NCBI RefSeq assembly: GCF_041146795.1
Contig: NC_135168.1
Location: 17,345,370 to 17,409,369 of the forward strand
DNA length: 64,000 nucleotides
Origin: Maylandia zebra
Lineage: Eukaryota > Chordata > Actinopteri > Cichliformes > Cichlidae
Direction of reading: 5' to 3'
In this document: positions 24,416 through 41,900 of the stretch, in pieces
Position numbering within the stretch: the first letter of the stretch is position 1
How the letters are laid out: every line of letters starts with the position of its first letter
Translations under genes and position numbers: made by a program
The notes under the pieces: generated by a model
What the model was told of the DNA's origin: nothing
Databases searched by the model: none
Seen by the model: the letters and a program-made list of their open reading frames with translations, nothing else

Positions 24416-26989
24416 TCAGTTCAGCTGCAGTTTAGTTGGTGCATTGATGCTTGAGACTTCATGGTACCTGTGGAAGAGACAAGGGTTTAGTGCTTTAGCA
24501 CAAATAAAGAAACCCAGACTGTTCCAAATGTAAACAAAGACTCCCCATGAAGTTTTCAAACAAATCTGCTGACTTACTTTGTGCCCTTGTACTTCTCCCG
24601 GACAGACTGCTGTGCATGCTGAGGGGCATTGAGGTATATGCGGTGAAGATCCTCAATGCACGGCATCAGATCTTCCAGAGAGTAGCCAGTCATCTCGTTC
24701 AAGGACTTGGGCTAAGGAGCACAACTTTGGTCAGTTTGTGTCTTCAAATATACAAATACATTTCCCCACACACTAAACTAAAGCTTGCATAAACTTGGAC
24801 AAGTTTAACTTTAAACAACAGTTAAGAGTAGATGCAAGCTCTGAGTTATTGGCTGTGCTGCTGGACACCATTGGCATTTCCACCTACATATAGACCAATA
24901 CCTCATAGTTGCCCATTTGTACAAGTCTATAGAGCTCACCCATGAGGCACCAGTCACTGTGGTGTTAGCCAGAATGTAGGCCGCAGCTGCTGTCTGCGAT
25001 GGCAAGTATTTCAAGAAGGGGTCTGAATCAACCAGGCTGAGCTCACCAAGGTACTGAAGATGAAAAACAACAACAAATGTTTAGACAATGCACTTAAGAC
25101 ATCACTTTCAGACTACAGAAATCTCATGCCCACCATTGCCAAGCTCTCCACTTGTTTGGTAACAGCATGCTGCAGGAAGTACTGAGTGAGAAACTGGTTT
25201 ATTGTTGGTGCTGCCAGGTCAAATGAGAGCACTTTAAGCACCAGATGCTCCATTCTTAACACTTGCTTCTTTGTGTAGGTGTCGTCTGTGATGTAAACAA
25301 ACTCTGCCACCTCTGGTGGGTAGATCTCTTCAAATTTCCTGCATAACATTCAAAAGGAACAAATGTAATGTTTGCAAAGTAGTGGGCTTTGAACATTTGT
25401 AGAATCTGACATGCAAAGAGGTACATACGAAGCTAGCAGCATAGCTGCAGTGCCAACCAGCTGAAGTTTGCCTCTTAGGACAGACATTGAGGAAAGGAAG
25501 CGATCAATGTAGTTAACAGCCAGATAAAGTGTCTCATTCTGGAGCTTGTACTCTTCGCCAACTTCGACCAGCCAATCAACCAGAATGGCTCGCATGCTGT
25601 TTGTGATGTCAGGCTGCTTCTTCATGTAGCCAGCTTTAGGCCTGGTTTTCACCTGTGGGGTGACAATCTAGTTATAAAGAGCCAGTTTGCAAACAGGATC
25701 AGATAACCATCAACAGGTTTAGGTTGAAAAATGTTGCCAGGGGACATGTCTAAGATGGCAGCACTGCCAGAAAATTCTCATATGCTTTTTGCTTTAGCAC
25801 TTCGTATGCCAATTTCTCACCTCCATCTCCCTCAGATAGCTGTGAATTTCAGCTGCATATTCTGGGGCCTCATTTACATTCACTGGTTTTTCCTCCCCCT
25901 CAACCACAGACATGTCCATTGGAGAATCTGAGAAGAGTTTTATATTTAGTAAACAGTAAAAACCCAGATCAGAGTAACAGTTGCTAGCATCATTTCCTTT
26001 AAACCCACCAAAGCTGACATCCATCGCTGATGGAATTTCAATAGTGGCAAGGGGCTGCCGGAGCCGTGCCACAGCACTGATCTCCAGTGGGGATTGTTCA
26101 ACTGTGGGCTTGGCTTTGATACTCTCAACTGCTTGCAGTGGCTTCTTGACACAGGCTCCATCAGGCTCATCAATATGGATCTGGAAAGCGGGTTGCTTGG
26201 CCAGTGGTTTATCAAAGCAGCTTTTCCCAAAGTCTTCATTTTTACAAGACAAGGATTGTGTTGAATCCTGGAAGCAAAGAAATATTCAGACATGGCCCAC
26301 AGAATAGAAACTTTGTTAGATTAGATCTGACAGCAACACCATCCAAGGGCATACATGCTGCTCAACTTAGTGGTTAGATGAAGACTTTTCATTACAACAC
26401 TAAGTGTGCTGCACTTGACTGAGAACATTCAGATGATATTACACTAGTCAGGTTCAATGTTAATACTCAATTGTTACATCCGCTGACGGGAGGGAAACGT
26501 TAATAAAGCACCCTCAAGAAGGCATGTTTGTTGTTTTAAGCAGCCAACTACATGACTGACTTCACCTTAATGTTGATATTAAAATGGCGGTCAATTGGTG
26601 GGAACGGGGCGTACACACACACCTACGTTCGTGAGTTTGTAAATATTAAGTTTTAAGAATAATAAAAGCATCAAGTATTTTTTAACAAGCAGGGACATGG
26701 TAAAATGTATTGGCTCCAAAACATGTAGTCAACAGCAAAGCGCAGCACCAGCTAAGCAGCTACCAGTTAGCATTGTTACCTGCTTTCCGCCGACTTGGGA
26801 TTTGTTCCTCTGGTTGTTCTGCAGGGCTCCTAGCACGGTTCTGTTGGCGGCTTGCTTCGGAGGAAGGTTTTCTTGGTTTTCAGTCGCCACAGGTCGGGCT
26901 TTAAGCGAGCCTCTGAGTCTCTGCAGTACATTTTCCTGATTCTGGTAGTCACTAGCCGCGCTTCCCTGTGCTCTGTTAGCGCCTGACAT
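24416..26989 (-). CDS. ccna2: Cyclin A2
   Basis: CDK1/CDK2-binding cyclin of S phase and G2/M, nuclear, destroyed in mitosis by APC/C. Eight coding exons: 26989-26780, 26267-26009, 25927-25821, 25652-25429, 25338-25134, 25053-24940, 24711-24578 and 24467-24416. They sum to 1305 bp, one frame of 434 residues (human 432). The N-terminus has a perfect destruction box, RTVLGALQN (residues 50-58), and two NQEN motifs. The cyclin fold starts after HSYLREMEV. The MRAIL hydrophobic patch (residues 212-216, [11 protein letters not shown]) is the RxL-substrate docking site. [23 protein letters not shown] and [17 protein letters not shown] are nearly unchanged from mammals. The C-terminus reads [17 protein letters not shown]. 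The start ATG has A at -3 and precedes MSGANRAQ. Assignment to A2 rather than germline A1 rests on sequence closeness and synteny with bbs7. Confidence 0.97.
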
Positions 26990-27394
26990 GTTGCCCTCCA
27001 ACTCCAGCCTGCCTTCCGCTAGCTTAACTACAATTGTTGAGTACTTGTTAACTAGTGAAATGAGCCCTCAAATATGATGCGTGGATAAAGGGATCAAGTA
27101 TATGGATATTATAGCGAGGTTATCATTAGCGTCTACCTTGCCGAGGAAGCTTAAAGAATTGTTCACAATCAAAACTAAGCTGTTGAGATGGTAACCACAC
27201 TTGGAATCCCCGTGCTAAAACAAAGCAGACAAAAACAAGACATGCACAATTGGTGGTACAATGGCTACAGTCGGAAGACAAGAATTTAAGTCGCCATAAC
27301 GCACGAGTTTCGAATTCACTACAAACCTGGAAACAAGGGAGCTAACCTCGATCCATTTACACAGAAACCTGTAGAGACTGCAGCTTTCTCTCAG

Positions 27395-27453
27395 TTCAAG
27401 TAGCCCGCGAGGATTGAAACAGACCAATCAGAAGCCGCGAAGGCAGTGACGCG
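27395..27453 (-). promoter_or_regulatory. ccna2: ccna2 CDE/CHR cell-cycle promoter with CCAAT and CRE-half sites
   Basis: Reading the minus strand: a CGCGTCAC CRE/ATF half-site (27453-27447), an inverted CCAAT box TGATTGGT (27430-27423), then the CDE CGCGGG (27409-27404), four bases, and the CHR TTGAA (27399-27395). TCGCGGGCTACTTGAACTG closely resembles the CDE/CHR of mammalian CCNA2, the site through which DREAM/E2F4 represses the gene in G0/G1, with NF-Y acting at CCAAT. Transcription start should be just downstream, near 27380. That leaves about 390 bp to the ATG, more than in human, so a small 5' UTR intron is possible. Confidence 0.8.
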
Positions 27454-27469
27454 TAAAATGTACGGGGAA

Positions 27470-28340
27470 CCGAAGAGTACAATAATCTTCTGATTACTAA
27501 ATTCAAAACCGGTTTGGCATGTTTGAACGTAAAATCGCTTTATTAAGTCAGCTGGGCCTGTGTAGCAAATGCACGCATAAAGGATAAGATCTTGTTTTAT
27601 TTTTTTCCTTTTTTTATTTTGCTATCTTCATATATGTTCAGACACACAGGTTACCCAAGGCATTTAATCATATGAACCATTTGTAATCTGTTCTTAGTGA
27701 CTAAAGACTTGTGTTGGGAAGTACTAACTGCATGCAATACACACAATAATTAAACCACTTTTTGAATTAGCTTGGTTATAGTTTAATTTTTAATGAATAC
27801 ATAATCAGAGAAGTTGTTACCTGGATAACTGAGTGCGCTTGCCTTTAAAATCAGTCTGAAACTAATTATTTGCTGTCTGCAAATTGCACATAAAACCAAA
27901 GTTTATATCCTTCTACTTTTGCATAAATAGTGGACCGCTATAATTTACATATGACATATGAACAGGCACTGCTATAAACGCAACTAAATATCAGCTTTTA
28001 CTGATATGACTGTTTTTTTATATATATATATTTTTTATTTACAAAGCAGTTTGAACTATACTTCCATCCAGTTATTTAGTTAACAATTTTGATAACCTTG
28101 AGTATTTTATTGCAAGTAAAAGTTTAAATATTTAATCTTTAATACAATATAATGTTTAAATATTCACTAAATGTTAACAGCAAAATATACTTACAATAAT
28201 AAAGGAAATTCTCCTTTACAGAGCATGTTACATATCCTCCTAAATGTCCTCCGTAGTGGACTTTTGCAGTCATTTCCTCCATTTTGTTCTGTTTCTTTTA
28301 AATGACCAGAAAAGGAGTCCTTTTTAGAAGCAGAAAGAAA
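27470..28340. other. Intergenic, ccna2 promoter to bbs7 3' end; nothing recognised
   Basis: A/T-rich spacer. A bbs7 poly(A) signal candidate (AATAAA, minus strand) lies at 28341-28346 and would imply a 3' UTR of about 1.1 kb. No EXOSC9 exon or other gene was found. Confidence 0.4.
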
Positions 28341-29461
28341 TTTATTGCAGTTTGTTGAGGGAAACAAGGATCTTGAGTTGTCTGATGAAGAAGATCATAG
28401 GGAATAAGGCCTTCAAGAAGAAAGAAAGAGGAGCATCAGAGATGGTACTCAGACGAAGTCCTCTTGAACTTGCTGTCATTAAGTGGTTGGACAACAAGCC
28501 AGTTGTCATGGTGATATCTAAAAAGTAAAAACTTTTTTTTCCCCAAAAAAATCCTTTCAGCCTTCTGATTACCTTACAAACATTAGGGGATTTAAAAAAA
28601 TAAAAAAAGGACAACATTTTTTTTCCTGGTAGTCAGGAGGATATATTTGCTCGTCTTTTAGGGAGCGTTTCAGATGGCACCAGTTTAAAGGACAATGCAA
28701 ACTGCTAAATCTGCCTCTGCTTTATATTCTCTAAACTACTTGTATGTCAAATTTAAAAGTGCAAAGAAACTAGATACCAAATAAATGGTAAAGTGTAAAG
28801 TGTAAAAAGTGTAAAGTCACAAAGTAGCAAAAAATACAAATTCTGTGGAAAAAGTACATTGGGACTTTCAGTCCTTCAAAGTATATGTATTCAATTAACT
28901 TCCACAACGTTGGTGTGATTTTGCAGGACTTGATCTCTGGTACTCTATCAGACAATGGAAGCAAATAGGCAATCTATAGATTTGCTGTCCATGATAGTGT
29001 AGATGTAACAGTTTAATGAATGAGACTTGATTGGCTCTTTGTTAAAATTCACTGTATTATGCATTTCTTCTTCTATACAAGTAGGTTTTTGTAGTAGCAT
29101 TAGTCCAGTGAATAATGAACTTTACATCATCTCATTTTTATTTGAAGAGATGAAAATCACTCATATGAAAACCATAACATAAAAATATACATTACATATT
29201 TCTTTAACAACCTTATATTTGGTCACTTCAAATGCCAGCTATTCATACAGGTAACTTTTTTTATAGTTATTTCCAGATACTTTAAAATACATAAATATTT
29301 AAATATTGTGCTCAGTAGCTATGACAAAAAGTAACTAAATATATTTAATAACATTACAGAAACACAGAGATACTACCATGAAACAAGTGTTTCATTAGAA
29401 TACAAAAATAGCACAAACATTCAAAGACAACTAAATGAATACCTTCTGACCTATTAAAAAC

Positions 29462-36542
<7,081 letters not shown>

Positions 36543-36927
36543 CTTCTTTCTACTGTTTCAACTTAAGTAGGAAAAAAAATCTGCAAATATTCCAAGCAGG
36601 TTATTCAGACACTACTCTTGGCCCATAGCCGCCCGTTACAATTAACACTTTGTCAGAAAAACGTTCAACCCAATTCCAAGACGATAACGATGCTAGCTGA
36701 GACTGGGATTATCTAAAGCAATGGGATTAGCTCAACGTGCTAGCTTTAGCAATCGGAGCTAACTGGTACTGGCACGCAGGCTTCCTCAACGACCGAAAAT
36801 CATCTTTAAAAAAGACACGAAGGAAGTCGATGTGTGTAGATGTGAGCGCGAATAAATTCCCATTAAACGCCGATATCAGGTATAAACGATCTGTGCAACA
36901 TTTTGGGACTTGTAGAGGGCAGTTGCC

Positions 36928-36942
36928 GTTGCTAATGGCAAC
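36928..36942 (-). promoter_or_regulatory. bbs7: RFX X-box upstream of bbs7
   Basis: On the minus strand GTTGCC-ATT-AGCAAC, a full match to the X-box GTNRCC-N(0-3)-RGYAAC bound by RFX factors. It lies about 390 bp before the bbs7 ATG. A further GGCAAC lies adjacent, and a CCAAT box (GCCAAT, minus) near 37010-37017. X-boxes mark ciliary gene promoters, including BBS genes in worm and vertebrates. Confidence 0.7.
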
Positions 36943-37039
36943 GTTGCAGGCTGTAACAAAACTGCAATTCCACTGGTTGAAAGGGAGTAACGGACATTGA
37001 AGCTGCATTTTGATTGGCTATCTCATTCACGTTTTATAC

Positions 37040-38040
37040 CGGTGCGTCATATCACTTCTATATCTAGCAGACAATACAAGAATACATAAAAGACAAAAAG
37101 AGAAATGAAACATAAAAGCAGCAAATAATGACAATAATGTTTTTAAAAGTGGCTTAAGTGTGCCATTCTGCCAGTAATGTGAAAAATCCCATTAGCCTTT
37201 TGAATTTTCAAAGTTTTGGAAACAACTGAATAGTTTTTACTCAAGGATCTGTACCAACTTTTACTCTTTCTCTATTTTTGGGAAATACAAAGTTTACTAC
37301 TTATCCAGACCCTCTTGGCACCTCTCATTTATAAACATAAAACACCATTTAATTATAGTGACACATTTATTATGTCAATGTTAAAGGTACTTAAAAGTCA
37401 TAGTCATATATTTTTTTCATTTACACCATTAATAAACACAGTCCTTTACCTATACAAATGCTGGCACATACTGTAGAGAAACTAAAATTTGGTTTTAGTG
37501 ATGGTATCTTGTCAGAGTTTTCTTGAAAATTGTCTTCTTTCTTGTGCTTTCAGATGACTAACTGGCGTTGTCAGGAGTAATCAGGGAAGAGTACGTGGAT
37601 GAACCTAAATGAAAGAACAAGCTCTTTTTACTCTCCCACATAAATATCTGTTGCATCATAAAATCAAAGAACTCTTATTTAAAATGACACATAAATATCA
37701 CACATTGTTTTTTGCAAATATATCCCAGATAAATGGCGTGCAGTGTGTCTATAAGATGTATTTGATATGTACATGTAAAATTGTTTTTACAATGTACTCA
37801 TAGGGTCTGAACAATTATTCACTAACTCACATTTCTCTAGTGAGAAACAATATACAATTACACTGAAATTATCTGTGATAAATACTTTTATATTAGACCT
37901 ATGCTTTGAATAACAATTAAAAACAGGCATAAATAAATCCTTATTAGGATTTGTTCATATTGAAGTCAACTATTATAATGCAAGAAATTATTGGTACCAA
38001 ACCCAATTAGCATTCTTCAACACTATGTTTGTTTAGGAGA
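37040..38040. other. Intergenic between bbs7 and tmem33, nothing recognised
   Basis: A/T-rich spacer between the bbs7 promoter and the tmem33 3' UTR. No gene or identifiable repeat. Confidence 0.4.
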
Positions 38041-38044
38041 TAAC

Positions 38045-38050
38045 TTTATT
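38045..38050 (-). terminator. tmem33: Candidate poly(A) signal of tmem33
   Basis: AATAAA on the minus strand about 890 bp after the tmem33 stop. It is the first canonical hexamer I found downstream, so the 3' UTR would be 38050-38942. Confidence 0.4.
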
Positions 38051-38942
38051 CTCATTATAAAAATGTGGTTTGTCTGTAGGCAAGTAAACACAATTAACAT
38101 GGCAGGGAAAGAAAAACATACCAGGGCATGCATTAAGCAAGAAACCTATAGCCTAATAAAAAATGAATGACTCAAAATCAAAACAGCTTTTAAACTGAGA
38201 AATGAGGTCAGGGTGCATTCATAAGCATGGCATGCTTTCTGCAAGTTATTCCATTTGTGAATCATACAGCAGAACATCTGGTACCTTAAAATATCCTATA
38301 AAATACAGCAGATTATTTTCTCAGTTTAACATCCATTTTGACATCATAGCTACATAAGATTTTGCATGTTGCTGAAATGTGAGTCAATGGCATTGATAGA
38401 ATACATTTAATATTTAGGCTTTTAGACACATAAGAGCATTGGATGCTTTACAAATCAGACATAGTTGGAAACTGAAAAAGTACAATATGATTATTTAAAG
38501 AAATGATCATAATCCATTGTTTATAAACACATGTTCATTAATTTACTAATCTGAGAATGTTAATGTTTCATTATATAATAAGTGATTTTAATGAATAAAT
38601 AAGACATGAAAGGAAAGAATGATAACAGCCGATAAACAGGGAACCCAGCTGATGTCAAGCTAATGTGCTCGGCCCATCGAAGGTAACAGAACAGGATGTC
38701 CACCGCTTCAATGAGGTCACATTAAAAGGATGGAAACGCAAATATCAGCATTAGCCTTCAGTGCATTACTGGCTGGTCTTCAGCTGCACTCAGATACACA
38801 AAAATTGGAGCACAGACTGTAAAGTTGACATTCAAAAAAAAACGGTTCCTTCCATTGATGGCAAAGTCTTTCCCCATCGAAGTTAAGTCACATCGTACAT
38901 CTTACTGAAAAACAAAACATGAGGAAAACAAATTTAGTGTAA

Positions 38943-41900
38943 TCAAACCCCCGTGGGGGCGAGGCGGCTGATAAAGGCGATACTGCTGAGGCACATCCTC
39001 CTGAAGAAGGCAGGGCAGGCAGGCTTCATGATGAAATGCTCCAAAAGAATTCGCAGCTCGGTGAACAAGGTGCTGAGACAGAAAGAAAAGTACTTCACTC
39101 GGATTGTATTGAAAGCAAATTTAATCTAATCTTTGTACCTTCTGAATAGCAGGGCATGCCAACTCTAAACAGAAGGGCCATGTCCTTGGTTGAACCCCAG
39201 AGCCTCTTGCTGTGAGGCAACAGCGCAAAACACTGAGTCACCATGTTGCTATGTGACAATAACGGATAATTCAAAGTCTTACCGGCAATATGGATTTCTT
39301 CTGGATGTGTAGCGCAGAGTGAGGAATCGGTAATAAATGAAAGGCAGCAATAGGCTCCCCTGGCCGCTGTTGACAAAATATTATTGACATGAACATGTGA
39401 AAACTGGACACTCTGTATTAAGATTACAAAGAAGGGCTTGCATTTGTTAAGAGAAAACTGATAGATATTTATGAGATTAACACAACAATAACCACAAAAC
39501 AGTCACTGCAACTAATCAATATTCACATACCTCTAGATTAGGGATGCTACAATTGGTCTTCAGAAAAAGAAATCGTTGACAGTTGTAAGCATACCTGAAC
39601 AGCATAAAAATAGTTGCTGGCATCAAGAAGATCTCATTACAGGCAATAAACTTCAGGATATTCTGCTGATTAGTTGTCAGTTTGTCCAGGAGACCCCGGA
39701 TAAACATCATGCTGTTTGGGCCCATGGTCTTAAAGAAACAGAAAACAGTCACAAAGTGAAATGAAAGCTTTGGCAAATCAACATTTTGAAATGAGCAGTT
39801 GGTGCAAGAAGTAAAAGGTAAAGGAAAACACATTAAAAATCATTAGCCTCCAGACTTTAAGTCGCTTAATGGTACATTATACGTTCGTAGTTCAATTTAA
39901 CTGTAACAGTTAAGTATAAAGTTCTTTACGTTGTGTTTCTCATTTGCCTAATCTCTCTCAAACACACACACACACACGAGCAGAGCAGCCATGTAAAGCG
40001 CTGCTCTGTTGCAACTGTGTGAACCCAACCACAAACCTACTCTGCTGCCTCAGACATGGTGGCCTGGCTGGTACTAATATCCCATCTTGTGGCTATATAA
40101 TGTTTAAACTGATTTCACAGTAATTTTCAATAAGTCACTGTGGTGACTCATACTTACATCAAGAACTTTCTTTGTGTAGGTAGTTGCGTGAAGCAAGGAA
40201 AAAAGAAAAACTGGAAAGATGCTCACTGGACAAGAAGGTTAAGATTAAATAACAAAAAAGAACAACTTCCTCCTAAATAATACAATAATAAGGGAGCATG
40301 ATTCCAACTACGGAAAAACTAAATCTTTTACTGCTAAGACTAATTGATTTGTAATACTGCAGGTCTGAACCCTTTAAGGACTCCTATCAGACCGTCTTTG
40401 GAAAAAAACTGCAGCAACAAGTAAATGTCTGTCCAACTATAGCAGTGAAATAGTGTTTTATTATTGTTTAAAACTAAAAAAACACACAATGTATGTAGCA
40501 ATGCTATCATCTCCATTAGGGCTGGGCCATATTATACCGTTCACGGTAATACCGGTATAATGTTAGGCAACGATAGGAAAATGAAATATCGCGATAGAAT
40601 GGGAGTAAAACGCGCATGCGCAGTGCCTTTGTTTTCATACGCACATGGCCGATTGTTGAGTGAAACAGATGAACCAGAATTGGTTTGTAAAAATGGTGCA
40701 ACTTCCGTGATGTGGAACTGGATTGGTGTTTGTCCGTCAGATACACAACAAAGCACATTTTTTTGCAGAACATGCAAGCGGCCGTTGTTATTGTCATATT
40801 TGTCGGACTAAGATGCTCTTAAATCTGGGAGTAATCTGGGTCCTAAACTCCGTATTCTTCAGGTCAAACAACACTGCAGCATCACTTAGAGTTAAAAACT
40901 GTCTAAATTCTTTCATCTTTAATAAAACGATCAGCATTGCTGCTTTACCAGGTGTAACTATAAAGTTTAACTTCCAGGCATCCATGAAAACAAAAGTTAT
41001 TACATTTAACGGAGTTAGAAGTTAGCAGGAAGCTAGCGGAAGTTAGCTCGCTAGTTTCGCTAGTTACCTAAGCATGATATTGCATGTTCTGACTGAGAGA
41101 TTTCTGAAAAAAATCAAACGCACAGCTCTGCTATCACTTCCAACATAAATGAAGACAGGAAACTAAACAGCAGTGACGTTTGTAGGGTTACTGAAGTTGG
41201 GCTAGCTGGTATATAATGATGTGCTACGTGATCGCTAGCGACACAGCTATGTTAGCATAACATAAACAGTGAAGCTGGAGGACGAACACTAACACTTTTC
41301 CACTTATAAAAGTTAACGTGAAGGTTCTTCATGGTTAGAGACAAATGCAATCGCATGGCAGGATGCTGTAAACGGACCAAACTTCAGTCAGGAGAACAAC
41401 TGAGATAATCCATCCACAATACGAGGTTAGTCATTAATATACTGCAGCAACATGGGAATAGAGCAGCTGCCAGAGAATTCAACATTAATGAATCAATGGT
41501 ACAGAAGTGGAGGAAGCAAGAAGAATGAGTTTAATAAAGTTTGATTTATCTGACTGCTTTGTTTCGCTTAATGTGCCTTATAATCCCGTGCACCTTATGG
41601 TCCGAAAAATGCGTACTGCACACTGCAGTTTAATGTTGCAAAGCACCTCTTTTTAACTTCAGTGGATATTATACATGGTTATGCTCAGGTAGAGCTGGGC
41701 GATATGAGATTTTTTCATATCACGATATGTTTTTTTCATTTCAGGCAATAACGATATCTATCACGATATAAGCCAAATAACTATATTTGTAAGATTTAAA
41801 TGTGCCGTTGCTCACAAGTAAAATGTGAAATAATCAGCAGCTTGTTTTTATGTAAATATTTATTTCCCATAATAAGTTCAACAGGGTAGATGTACTTAAG

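Noticed and set aside
24547-26939. Plus-strand frames across ccna2 exons
   Set aside because: Antisense shadows; splice sites and similarity support only the minus strand.
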